Shown in pieces: positions 10,979-18,956 of a stretch of DNA of 38,910 nucleotides (its first letter is position 1; the number at the start of each line of letters is the position of its first letter). The notes beneath the pieces are model-generated. The model worked only from the letters and a program-made list of their open reading frames with translations, had not been told where the DNA came from and did no database searches. The stretch covers positions 1-38,910 of the forward strand of contig JAGCXQ010000034.1 of NCBI GenBank assembly GCA_017961235.1, given 5' to 3'. The DNA comes from Clostridiales bacterium (GTDB lineage Bacteria; Bacillota; Clostridia; Saccharofermentanales; Saccharofermentanaceae). Both the position numbers and the translations under genes were made by a program.

Positions 10979-12727
10979 ATGGATGGGATGTGTCTGGATC
11001 ATTTTGTCACGAATGAACTGATGCGTTCATTCGACCGTATTCTCGGAAAAAACGGGCATACGTATCTTCCGATGTCGATCTGGAAACAGGAGGCAGCGGC
11101 GATCCTTCGCGCTGCTGCGAAGGACTGCGATTTTAAAACTCCCTGCTATTTCTGCAGCTATAAGGATACACCTGCCTGTAACGAATACCGGAAAACATTT
11201 ATCCAGGGCATCGTTCCCAACTGGTTTCAGGAACAGATGGACAGTGAAAAACTGTCTCTCTGTTACTGGGATGAGGAGAAATCCAAACTGCACTTTTACA
11301 AGAAATTCGAGCGTGCGATCCAGTCCGGAAAAGATGTCTGGGTGGCAGATGACCGCGCGATCCGTGCGGAAGCTGCGATCGCACATCGTGCAAGGAATGG
11401 CGGAAAAGACAGGATAGTCGATGAGGAATGCCTCGAGCGTGTCCTTAAGTGGTCACAGATCGGAGAGAAGTTTAAGCTTTCCTCGGATCAGGAAGCTGTC
11501 GTCCGATCTGCACTTAAGAAGCATTTCGTCATCGTGGATGGCGGTCCGGGAACAGGTAAAACGACGATCCTCCGTGTGATCTACCAGTATTACCTTAACA
11601 TCTTTCCCGATCTGGTATTCTGCTGTGCTCCGACAGGAAAAGCGGCCAAGAGAATGTCAGATCTGACACACTCGGTGGCGCAGACGATGCATCGCCTTTT
11701 AGGTGCTACCTATGATGAAGATAACGATGAATCCTATTTCTTCTTTACGAAAGATAATCACCATCCGGGAAAGGTATTTCTGATCGATGAGGCCAGCATG
11801 ATCGATGCGGTGATCTTTGCTTCTTTTCTGGAAGCTGTGGATGACGATGCTATCATCATCCTGGTGGGGGATTCCCATCAGCTTCCATCCGTCGGTGCCG
11901 GACGTGTTCTGGCTGATCTGATCCGATCGGAAAAGGTAGAGGTGTGTACGCTGATCGAGAACTTCCGTCAGCTTCATGACAGTATGATCGTAAAGAATGC
12001 CTCTCTTATTCTTCATGGAAAACAGATGGAGTTTCCGGAGGATAGCAGCGATATTCATTTTATCTCCGCACGGCCAAAAGAAGTGATGGACCGCATCTCC
12101 GAGTGGTATAAGGAAAACGATCCGGACGGCCATGTGGATGCATGGCGGGAGATGGCGATACTGTGTCCGAGAAGAAGCGGCCCGGTGAGTACGGACTCTA
12201 TCAATGATATGATGCAGAAACTGAATGCCAGCAGAAAGGGCGTACGTCCTTCTGCGATACGGATCAGTGAAGGGAATGTGCGGTTCTTTTCCAAAGAAGA
12301 CCGCGTGATACAGGTGCGGAACGACTATAAACTGATCTGCAGGGAAGCAGACGGATCGGAAGGCGAAGGTGTATTTAACGGAGATATCGGGTATGTCCGC
12401 GATATTTCGAGTCTTTCGGAATTCCCGCTGGATATTCTTTTTGATGATGGAAGAAGAGCGACATATCCGACAGACCGGGTAAACGATCTGGAACTGGCAT
12501 ATGCGCTTACCGTACATAAGTCACAAGGCGGAGAATGGAAAAAAGTACTTCTCGTTCTCCCGCCGGAGAGAAGTCCGATCTTTAACAGAAATCTTCTTTA
12601 TACCGCGGTTACAAGAGCAAAAGAAGAACTGTGGATCCTCGGAGATAAAAAGACGATCGATTACATGATCAGTTCCCAGTACTCAGAGACGAGGATGACG
12701 GCACTGAAGGAGTTCCTCTCAAAATGA
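10979..12727 (+). CDS. RecD-like SF1B DNA helicase with N-terminal four-cysteine cluster
   Basis: A 582-residue helicase of the RecD/RecD2 group: GGPGTGKTT near residues 187-195 (motif I), APTGKAAKRM (Ia), IDEASM (II), GDSHQLPSVGAG (III), LTVHKSQGGEW and LLYTAVTRAKEEL (V-VI). It is shorter than typical RecD2 (about 700-800 residues), with a different N-terminal domain. That domain carries Cys50, Cys56, Cys59 and Cys67 (C-x5-C-x2-C-x7-C), an arrangement that could hold zinc or an iron-sulphur cluster. Translation begins at ATG 10979 or the ATG three codons on. Its stop overlaps the comFC start (ATGA at 12724-12727), so the two are coupled. The pairing suggests work on incoming or damaged single-stranded DNA; this is inference. 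Confidence 0.85.
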   Translation: MDGMCLDHFVTNELMRSFDRILGKNGHTYLPMSIWKQEAAAILRAAAKDCDFKTPCYFCSYKDTPACNEYRKTFIQGIVPNWFQEQMDSEKLSLCYWDEEKSKLHFYKKFERAIQSGKDVWVADDRAIRAEAAIAHRARNGGKDRIVDEECLERVLKWSQIGEKFKLSSDQEAVVRSALKKHFVIVDGGPGTGKTTILRVIYQYYLNIFPDLVFCCAPTGKAAKRMSDLTHSVAQTMHRLLGATYDEDNDESYFFFTKDNHHPGKVFLIDEASMIDAVIFASFLEAVDDDAIIILVGDSHQLPSVGAGRVLADLIRSEKVEVCTLIENFRQLHDSMIVKNASLILHGKQMEFPEDSSDIHFISARPKEVMDRISEWYKENDPDGHVDAWREMAILCPRRSGPVSTDSINDMMQKLNASRKGVRPSAIRISEGNVRFFSKEDRVIQVRNDYKLICREADGSEGEGVFNGDIGYVRDISSLSEFPLDILFDDGRRATYPTDRVNDLELAYALTVHKSQGGEWKKVLLVLPPERSPIFNRNLLYTAVTRAKEELWILGDKKTIDYMISSQYSETRMTALKEFLSK

Positions 12728-13464
12728 GAAAAGAAGGAGTAAAACAGGATCTCCTGGCATCAGTGCATTTTCTGATTCCCCCGGTCTGTATGCTCTGTGG
12801 AAGAGTCCTCGTCAAGGGCAGAAACTGCGGAGAAGAACTCCTGCATCTTCAGATCTGTTCCTCGTGCCTGTCACAGTTTCCTGTCCGGTTTTCTAAAGAC
12901 AGATGGTTTCCCTGCCTTTCTGATCCATACGAGGAGGATCCTTTACCGGATCTTGCGGTGTGGACACTATTTCACTATGAGGCCCCGGTCTCCACTCTTC
13001 TTCGAAAGATGAAATTTCACTCGAAGAAGTATTGCGGTGTACTGATCGGGGAACTGATCGGCCGGGAATTTCCTTCGGATGTTCCTTTCCGATGGGATGC
13101 GGTGATCCCTGTTCCGCTATCGGAAAAGAGACTGGAAGCGAGAGGCTTTAATCAGGCGGAAGTGCTGGCAAAAGGACTTTCCGAGCATCTCGGTGTACCA
13201 CTGTGTAACAATGTTATACGGAAGATAAAGCACACAAAGCAGCAGAGCAGATTCACTGAACCCTCTCGCAGAACGGAAAATGTGAAGGGTGCTTTTGCCG
13301 TGGATGAGAAATGGGACATCACGGGGTGGAATATCCTTCTGGTCGATGACATCCTGACGACGGGTGCGACGCTCCACGAGGCCGCGAAGATCCTCCATGA
13401 AAATGGAGCTGGAAGGGTGTTTGGAGCAGTTGCGGCAACGCACCGCGAAAACACAGAAAACTGA
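12724..13464 (+). CDS. comFC: ComF family protein (ComFC-like phosphoribosyltransferase fold)
   Basis: A 246-residue ComFC/GntX-type protein. An N-terminal zinc-ribbon region has two CxxC pairs (CMLC and CSSC). The family core follows: MKFHSKKYCGVLIGELIGREF, DAVIPVPLSEKRLEARGFNQAEVLA and the PRPP-binding loop LLVDDILTTGAT. ComFC is needed for uptake of transforming DNA in Bacillus, but ComF-family genes are also widespread in bacteria never shown to be competent. It overlaps the helicase stop by four bases. In Bacillus the partner is ComFA; here a RecD-like helicase takes that position. No terminator with a clear stem follows, only the AT-rich stretch leading to the 6S RNA candidate. Confidence 0.9.
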   Translation: MRKEGVKQDLLASVHFLIPPVCMLCGRVLVKGRNCGEELLHLQICSSCLSQFPVRFSKDRWFPCLSDPYEEDPLPDLAVWTLFHYEAPVSTLLRKMKFHSKKYCGVLIGELIGREFPSDVPFRWDAVIPVPLSEKRLEARGFNQAEVLAKGLSEHLGVPLCNNVIRKIKHTKQQSRFTEPSRRTENVKGAFAVDEKWDITGWNILLVDDILTTGATLHEAAKILHENGAGRVFGAVAATHRENTEN

Positions 13465-13545
13465 TACACTTCAGAAGTAGAAATGTTACACTTTGGTAAT
13501 GGCTTTTTTCTTCCCTTTTTGTAGATATACTGTTATAATAAAGAC

Positions 13546-13730
13546 AACCTAAAGCTGATGCTCATGTTTTTGAACCTTCATGACATAATCGGGAATCCGC
13601 AGTCGGAGCAGAGACGATCAAGCCTTACCGCTTCTTTAGGGAAGCGCTCCCGAGAGGAAGATCTTAGACTGCCGCAGGATACCCACCTGGCGATCGCTAG
13701 GTGTCAAAAGTGGGCGCGGGTTTAGGCTTT
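13546..13730 (+). ncRNA. ssrS: candidate 6S RNA
   Basis: A non-coding stretch with its own TATAAT (13534-13539) and a long closing helix. CCTAAA (13548-13553) pairs with TTTAGG (13721-13726), enclosing about 185 bases, the size of 6S RNA. The 5' arm carries TTTTTGAACC, which resembles the 5' arm of Bacillus 6S-1. Inside are the hairpin CGCTTC...GAAGCG near 13630 and a nested stem CCC-ACCT...AGGT...GGG (about 13682-13714). 6S RNA mimics an open promoter and sequesters the housekeeping RNA polymerase in stationary phase. It is the best fit by size, closing stem and sequence feel; no covariance search was possible. A different structured RNA or leader of the cysE remnant is the alternative. Confidence 0.6.
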
Positions 13731-13756
13731 TATTATTGCTTGAAACAGGGAAGAAC

Positions 13757-14025
13757 ATGGGGCTTTTGAAAAGACGCGAAACAAATTGCCAAACGCGACC
13801 CTGCTGCGCGGGGCGTGGTTTCGGTTATTCTTCTTTATCCAGGGTTCCGTGCACTGATATTTCACCGCGTAAGTCAATTTTTTATATGATCCGCTTGAAT
13901 TAGAGATATGCCGTCTTGCCCGTCAGGAGGAAGCACTGGAAGATGCGGTCAAACACCAGCATCCGGATGCGGTGATTCCGGTAAGTAACGGGGAAGATGT
14001 TCTGATAGAGGAGAGAACTGCATGA
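13757..14025 (+). pseudogene. cysE: decayed serine O-acetyltransferase gene, centre deleted and frameshifted
   Basis: Three stretches in three different frames match the two ends of CysE. Frame one, from ATG 13757 with an AGGGA site, gives MGLLKR. Frame two (13776 to about 13883) gives AKQIAKRDPAARG and then VILLYPGFRALIFHRVSQFF, the conserved N-terminal SATase helices. Frame three (about 13888-14025) gives DPLELEICRLARQEEALEDA, the CysE tail, and ends in a TGA overlapping the cysS start (ATGA). The central part of about 130 residues, with the left-handed beta-helix and active site, is missing. The junction is near 13881-13905, at a T-rich run. cysE directly before cysS is the usual Firmicute order. 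CysE makes O-acetylserine for cysteine synthesis; this copy cannot. Confidence 0.72.
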
Positions 14026-15443
14026 AAATCTTCAATACACTGACGAGAACGAAAGAAGAATTTGTCCCGATGGAAGAGGGCAAGGTCAAGATGTATGCCT
14101 GCGGCCCGACGGTATATAACTACTTCCATCTCGGCAATGCCCGCCCGTTCGTGACATTTGATACACTGCGCCGTTATCTGGAATACAGAGGGTATGATGT
14201 TACTTTCTGCCAGAATTTCACGGATATCGATGATAAAATGATCAACAAGGCAAATGAAGAGGGAACCACGGTCAAAGAGATCGCGGACCGCTATATCGCC
14301 GAGTACTATAAGGATGCCGATGCACTTGGGATCCTTCGTCCGACCTATCAGCCAAGAGCAACGGAGACGATGGATGAGATCATCTCTCTGATCACTGACC
14401 TGATGGATAAGGGATATGCGTATGTTATCGAGGGCGACGGCGTGTACTACGATGTACCGAAGTTCAAGGAATACGGCAAGCTCTCGCACTATAATCTCGA
14501 GGATCTTCAGGCCGGCGGCGGAGAGCGCGGTGCTTCCTACGAAGGTAAGAAGAATCCTGCGGACTTTGCTCTTTGGAAGTTTAAGAAGGAAGGCGAGCCT
14601 TTCTGGGATTCTCCGTGGGGCGAAGGCCGTCCGGGCTGGCATATCGAGTGTTCGGCCATGAACAGGAAATATCTCGGAAAGACCATCGATATCCATGGCG
14701 GCGGACAGGACCTGATCTTCCCGCACCATGAAAACGAGATCGCACAGAGCGAAGCAGCGAACGGCTGCACATTTGCCCATTACTGGATGCACAATGCATT
14801 CGTGAATGTCGATAACGAGAAGATGAGTAAGTCTCTCGGCAACTTCTTTACCGTGCGTGACATCGTGGAGAAGTTTCCGTATGAGGTCATCCGTTTCTTC
14901 ATCCTGTCCGGCCACTACAGAATGCCGATCAATTTTTCTGATGAGCTTCTGAAGTCGGCGCAGAACGGACTGGAGCGTATCATGACGGCGGTCGAGTCTT
15001 CGGACTTCATTCTCGAGAATGCTTCGGATCTTCATCCGGAAGATGCCGCGGTAAAAGAACTCGCCGACGCAACTTCGGAAGCGAAATCTTCTTTCATCGC
15101 CAACATGGACGATGATATGAATACGGCGGATGCGATCACATCCGTCTATACTCTGGTTCGTGTGCTGAATACACATCTGACCGCAAAGGATGTTTCCGGC
15201 AAGGAGATCAAAGACGCGGCAGACATGATCTGCGAGCTGATGAATGTGCTTGGTCTCGACATTCGTGCTATCCTCAAGAAGGACAGCGGAATCCCGGCTG
15301 AGGTCATGGATCTTGTGAACCAGCGTGTGGAAGCGAAGAAGAATAAGGATTTTGCTAAAGCGGACGAACTCCGCGATCAGGTATCCGCGATGGGATATCA
15401 GATCAAGGATACTCCGCAGGGACCGCAGGTGACGAAGAAATGA
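14022..15443 (+). CDS. cysS: cysteinyl-tRNA synthetase
   Basis: Class I aminoacyl-tRNA synthetase charging tRNA-Cys, 473 residues, full length. The zinc ligand Cys27 and the HIGH motif HLGN (36-39) lie in CGPTVYNYFHLGNARP. The other zinc-site residues lie in GWHIECSAM and FPHHENEIAQSE. The KMSKS loop (EKMSKSLGNF) is near residues 266-271. The C-terminal anticodon-binding domain follows (LVNQRVEAKKNKDFAKADELRD). ATG 14022 has GAGGAGAG about 7 bases upstream and overlaps the stop of the cysE remnant. The gene overlaps mrnC by four bases (ATGA). I looked for a T-box leader and did not find one; expression probably came from the promoter shared with cysE. Confidence 0.98.
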   Translation: MKIFNTLTRTKEEFVPMEEGKVKMYACGPTVYNYFHLGNARPFVTFDTLRRYLEYRGYDVTFCQNFTDIDDKMINKANEEGTTVKEIADRYIAEYYKDADALGILRPTYQPRATETMDEIISLITDLMDKGYAYVIEGDGVYYDVPKFKEYGKLSHYNLEDLQAGGGERGASYEGKKNPADFALWKFKKEGEPFWDSPWGEGRPGWHIECSAMNRKYLGKTIDIHGGGQDLIFPHHENEIAQSEAANGCTFAHYWMHNAFVNVDNEKMSKSLGNFFTVRDIVEKFPYEVIRFFILSGHYRMPINFSDELLKSAQNGLERIMTAVESSDFILENASDLHPEDAAVKELADATSEAKSSFIANMDDDMNTADAITSVYTLVRVLNTHLTAKDVSGKEIKDAADMICELMNVLGLDIRAILKKDSGIPAEVMDLVNQRVEAKKNKDFAKADELRDQVSAMGYQIKDTPQGPQVTKK

Positions 15444-15844
15444 TGATACCGATCCCACCGGAGGATATTCGTGAGGTACCGACTTCGGTACTGGCTTATG
15501 TAGGAGATGCGGTGTATGAACTATATGTCCGTATGCACATCGTATCCCGCTTCGGAGGACAGTCCGGAGTGCTGCATAAGAAAGCGGTGCACTATGTAAG
15601 CGCCCCCGCTCAGGCACAGGCGATACGTGCGCTGCATGAGGAGCTCTCCGAGGAAGAACAGAATGTCTTCCGAAGAGGCAAGAACGGACATCAGGGCAGT
15701 ATGGCAAAGAATGCAAGTCCTGCAGATTATAAGTATGCGACAGGTCTTGAGACTCTGATCGGATATCTGTATCTGTCAGGAAAGGAAGAACGAATGGAGG
15801 AGATCATCCGAAGGATCATCTCCATCCTCGAAGAAAACGAATAA
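15440..15844 (+). CDS. mrnC: Mini-ribonuclease III
   Basis: Small RNase III-family enzyme that matures 23S rRNA ends in Firmicutes; it has the catalytic domain but no double-stranded RNA binding domain. The protein has 134 residues, normal for the family. Signature segments are LAYVGDAVYELYVR (helix with catalytic acidic residues), LHKKAVHYVSAPAQA, and RRGKNGHQGSMAKNASPADYKYATGLETLIGYLYL. It overlaps cysS by four bases. The order cysS-mrnC-rlmB is a well-known conserved Firmicute cluster joining tRNA charging with rRNA maturation, which makes the assignment firm despite the small size. Confidence 0.95.
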   Translation: MMIPIPPEDIREVPTSVLAYVGDAVYELYVRMHIVSRFGGQSGVLHKKAVHYVSAPAQAQAIRALHEELSEEEQNVFRRGKNGHQGSMAKNASPADYKYATGLETLIGYLYLSGKEERMEEIIRRIISILEENE

Positions 15845-15856
15845 AGGAGAGATCCG

Positions 15857-16750
15857 ATGCGACCTGGTATGCCGGGACCGAAGGGCCCGAGACAGAATAG
15901 AAATGACTTGAGAAACCCGAAGACGATGGGAAGAAAGAATCTGCCCATCCCTTCTGATATGCCGAGAAACCGCGGCGAGGGAGAGACTCCGGCGCCTACG
16001 GCAGACCGTATCGAAGGACGTAATCCGGTTCTGGAAGCGATGCGGGCAGGAAGAACATTTAACAAGCTCTTTGTGGCGCAGCGGCAGGAGAATGCCCGAC
16101 CGGATCCGACGATGGCGAGAGTCATCAATATGGCCAAAGATCTCCATATCCCGATCGTAGAGGTTCCGAAGGCGAGTCTGGATGATATGTCGCAGACGCA
16201 CAACCATCAGGGCGTGATCGCACAGGTTGCCAGTCACGAATATGTCGAGATCGATGAGATACTCGACCGTGCGGCAGAGAAGGGAGAGGCGCCGCTTCTT
16301 CTGATCCTGGACGAACTGAAGGACGCGTATAATCTCGGCTCGATCCTGCGTATCGCAGATGCGGCCGGTGTGCACGGCGTGATCATCCCACAGCACAGAT
16401 CGATAGGACTTGACTCCATGGTGGCAAAAGCATCCGCAGGCGCGATCGAATATGTACCTGTCGCCCGTGTGACGAATCTTTCCAGAACGATCCTGGAACT
16501 GAAGGATAAGGGCTTCTGGATCGCGGGAACTGATGCGGAAGGTACGAACGAATACTATGACGATGTGTGGTTCGGACCGATGGCGATCGTTATCGGATCG
16601 GAAGGCGAAGGAATGAGTAAGAACATAAAAGAGAAGTGCGACTACCTGCTGTCTATCCCGATGGCCGGATCCGTAAACAGCTTAAATGCGGCAGTTGCTG
16701 CCGGCATCGTCGTTTTTGAAGCAGTGAAACAGAGAAGAAAGGACACATGA
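15857..16750 (+). CDS. rlmB: 23S rRNA (guanosine-2'-O-)-methyltransferase, TrmH/SpoU family
   Basis: SPOUT-class enzyme of 297 residues that transfers a methyl group from SAM to a ribose 2'-OH in 23S rRNA. An unusual N-terminal extension of about 50 residues, rich in Pro, Arg and Gly, precedes the substrate-binding domain that begins at IEGRNPVLEAM. The three SpoU motifs follow: NLGSILRIADAAGVHGVI (motif 1), IVIGSEGEGMS (motif 2) and LLSIPMAGSVNSLNAAVAAGIV (motif 3, the knotted SAM pocket). It lies 12 bases after mrnC, preceded by AAAGGAGAG, and overlaps the lipoprotein gene by ATGA at 16747-16750. The extension is probably disordered and may help RNA binding. The exact target base is inferred from family and context. 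Confidence 0.93.
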   Translation: MRPGMPGPKGPRQNRNDLRNPKTMGRKNLPIPSDMPRNRGEGETPAPTADRIEGRNPVLEAMRAGRTFNKLFVAQRQENARPDPTMARVINMAKDLHIPIVEVPKASLDDMSQTHNHQGVIAQVASHEYVEIDEILDRAAEKGEAPLLLILDELKDAYNLGSILRIADAAGVHGVIIPQHRSIGLDSMVAKASAGAIEYVPVARVTNLSRTILELKDKGFWIAGTDAEGTNEYYDDVWFGPMAIVIGSEGEGMSKNIKEKCDYLLSIPMAGSVNSLNAAVAAGIVVFEAVKQRRKDT

Positions 16751-18087
16751 AAATGATCTTCGCTTCGGGGAAAAACTCAGGAAGACAACTTGCCCGGCTT
16801 ATGTCGGTACTGTTTGCCCTGTGCTTTTTCTGCGGGATCCTGACAGGATGCTCGGGAAAAGCTTTCCAGAAGAAAAAGATCGATGCGCCGGAAATGGCGC
16901 GTATCGTGGTCGATTCGCTGCAGGATTCCAGTGATAAAGAGGAGCTCTTTAACAGGATCCCGGAAGAGCAGAAGGACGGGATGACTTTCTCGGAATACTA
17001 TGAGTACATCAGCGTGCTCCAGAAGATGATGCCGTCCGGTTCCCGTGTGTCGTCGTTCCAGATCCTCTCCGGAGATGCCAAGGATGATCTTCTCAATAAA
17101 ATGATCTTCGATGAGACACATGAATACTCGGATCTGATCCGCAGCTGTATCCCGGTGCAGATCCAGATCAACGGATTCCGGGTATCCGGCATGCCGATCG
17201 TTATCTACCTGCAGACCAAAGACGACGGGACAGTCTATCTTAACCGTTCATGGGCGAAATCATGTATGGAACTGTACTCTTTCTCGGCGCATTATTTTGA
17301 AGCATACTCGAATGAAAACCTGACGGATGTGATCTCGCTTCTTTCCTATACCCAGTCAAAAGAACCGCTTCCTTCATCCAGAGATATCCTGAAAGAAAAA
17401 GCAAGAGAGATGATCCGTTTCTACTCGCATAACGTGAAGTCCGCGTATGATGACTATGAGGTCGTCTCCATCGATGCATCCAATCTGGTCTATCTGCAGC
17501 CGGCCGTTCTGGACAGCCATCTGCAGACGAATAGAAGAAAAGTGCGCTTCAGCAGTAACGAAGAGGGAGAGATCTCTGTTTTGGATCCGATCGAAAGTGA
17601 ACTGAAGACAGCAGACCTTTATCTTTACTATAACGGACGCCGCACGGTCCGCGTCGGCGAGCATGCCGCGCCGTCCCAGCTCGAGACGATGTTCGGAAAA
17701 CCGATCTCGGTCTCCTGCGGTCCGGTCGTGGAAAAAGCAGCCTCCGGAGATCCAGAAGACGGACACCGCAATATCCTGATCCGCTATCCGGGATTTACGC
17801 TCACAGTTTATGGCGTATATCACAGTGCGCAAGACTGGGACGGAACATATACGCGTTTCCGTATATGGGACTCGGAAAAGGCCGGGATCGGCACCGATCT
17901 TAATGTCACCAAGACTTCATGGGATGTTCTGAGCCGTTATCCTTTCGCAGATGAGGTAGGATATGTACTGGAAGTCTCAATCGATGGTGAGAAGTATCAG
18001 CTTCAGATCGGACTGGACCGTGAAAACCCCGAAGAAGACGGAAGTATCCCGATCGACACACTGATCCTGCATAGAATCGGTAACTGA
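16747..18087 (+). CDS. predicted lipoprotein of unknown function
   Basis: I do not recognise this 446-residue protein. It has a basic N-terminus, a hydrophobic stretch (RLMSVLFALCFFCGI) and the lipobox LTGC with Cys35, so it should be a lipid-anchored extracytoplasmic protein. A helical region (about 45-200) is followed by a tail rich in beta strands. Segments such as DLYLYYNGRRTVRVGEHAAP and IDGEKYQLQIGLDRENPEEDG may be part of a repeated small module. It overlaps rlmB by four bases and is therefore translated with the cysS-mrnC-rlmB genes, an odd partner for an envelope protein. Translation could also begin two codons later at 16753. It ends 8 bases before the stop of the convergent phosphatase gene. 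Confidence 0.8.
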   Translation: MKMIFASGKNSGRQLARLMSVLFALCFFCGILTGCSGKAFQKKKIDAPEMARIVVDSLQDSSDKEELFNRIPEEQKDGMTFSEYYEYISVLQKMMPSGSRVSSFQILSGDAKDDLLNKMIFDETHEYSDLIRSCIPVQIQINGFRVSGMPIVIYLQTKDDGTVYLNRSWAKSCMELYSFSAHYFEAYSNENLTDVISLLSYTQSKEPLPSSRDILKEKAREMIRFYSHNVKSAYDDYEVVSIDASNLVYLQPAVLDSHLQTNRRKVRFSSNEEGEISVLDPIESELKTADLYLYYNGRRTVRVGEHAAPSQLETMFGKPISVSCGPVVEKAASGDPEDGHRNILIRYPGFTLTVYGVYHSAQDWDGTYTRFRIWDSEKAGIGTDLNVTKTSWDVLSRYPFADEVGYVLEVSIDGEKYQLQIGLDRENPEEDGSIPIDTLILHRIGN

Positions 18088-18095
18088 CCGGAAAA

Positions 18096-18836
18096 TCAGG
18101 GGAGAAGGATCGAACGGAGATCCGATATCTCACTGTCGCTCAGCTCACAGCTCGAAAGATAATTCTCGATCTGTCCGTCATATTTTTCATCCAGATAAGA
18201 GAGAAGAAACTCCATATTCGATGCATCACTTTTATAGATGTGATGCACATTTGCAGGTGTCGCCGCAATAAGCGGAGCGACGAGTTTCTCTACGTAAGTG
18301 TAGGATACGGCGTAATTTTCGATGATCTTTTTTCTTTCCACGCCGCAGAGAAGATAGAAGATCGCGGCGATAAGCCCGGTCCTGTCTTTCCCGTGCGCAC
18401 AGTGGAAAAGCACTGTCTTATCCTTCTCGCGGAGTATCGTCCGGAGGACCTCTGCGAAGTACGGACGGGAGTTCTCGAACATCCAGACATACAGGTGTCC
18501 GAGGGAAGTACTGATCGTATCGGTGATGACGCCGTTATTGATGTCATCCGCATTGACGCGGAGAAGCGGGATGTTATAGCAGGTGAATCGGGGATCTCCT
18601 GTCACGGTATCCGGATGGTTCTGCGCTTCTTCTTCGGATCTCAGATCGATGATGACTCCGACAGGATATGATGCGAGAAGATCGGAAGAATGTTCGTCAA
18701 GATGATCGAGCGCATCCGAACGGATGAGACGATGCGGCGCAAGTGCTTTTCCATCGGAATTCACCATGGCGCCGAGATCTCTGGCATTATATAGTCCCGG
18801 GATCGGAAGACGTCCGGATATCGTGTCCATCTGCAT
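18096..18836 (-). CDS. tyrosine-protein phosphatase (SIW14/PTP-like family)
   Basis: A 246-residue protein-tyrosine or dual-specificity-type phosphatase. The active-site loop HCAHGKDRTG gives the CX5R motif with Cys146 and Arg152. The N-terminus has NARDLGAMVNSDGKAL and RLIRSDALDHL, typical of the bacterial family that includes LipA of Listeria and MptpB of Mycobacterium. The Lys inside the loop (GKD) is a hallmark of that group, which can act on phosphotyrosine and on phosphoinositides. There is no signal peptide, so it is cytosolic. The start is taken as ATG 18836, with GAAGG 8 bases upstream; an in-frame TTG at 18857 would add seven residues but is less likely. It stands alone on the minus strand, divergent from the response regulator. 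Confidence 0.85.
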   Translation of the reverse strand: MQMDTISGRLPIPGLYNARDLGAMVNSDGKALAPHRLIRSDALDHLDEHSSDLLASYPVGVIIDLRSEEEAQNHPDTVTGDPRFTCYNIPLLRVNADDINNGVITDTISTSLGHLYVWMFENSRPYFAEVLRTILREKDKTVLFHCAHGKDRTGLIAAIFYLLCGVERKKIIENYAVSYTYVEKLVAPLIAATPANVHHIYKSDASNMEFLLSYLDEKYDGQIENYLSSCELSDSEISDLRSILLP

Positions 18837-18917
18837 AGTACTACCTTCTTTCCTCAAGGATTATATCATCAGTTTCTCAGATTTCCTACGGTGAAAGATA
18901 TTATATATAGAAAGTTA

Positions 18918-18926
18918 TGGTATGAT
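18918..18926 (+). promoter_or_regulatory. extended -10 promoter of the response regulator unit
   Basis: TGGTATGAT (TG-n-TATGAT) lies about 30 bases before the response regulator start. No good -35 is visible, which fits an extended -10 type promoter. The rest of 18837-18956 is AT-rich and otherwise plain. Confidence 0.45.
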
Positions 18927-18956
18927 AAATAAAGCGAATAACAGAGGGTAGAGAAA

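Noticed and set aside
13943..13975. Ten-codon leader peptide after AGGAGG before cysS
   Set aside because: It lies within the CysE tail remnant, encodes no cysteine and has no attenuator hairpin after it.
13741..14021. T-box leader for cysS
   Set aside because: No specifier stem or T-box consensus (GGGTGGnACC) is present, and the stretch is explained by the cysE remnant.
13923..15716. 597-codon open frame antisense to cysS and mrnC
   Set aside because: Same shadow effect; the plus-strand genes are unmistakable and the antisense product has low-complexity, His/Arg-rich composition.
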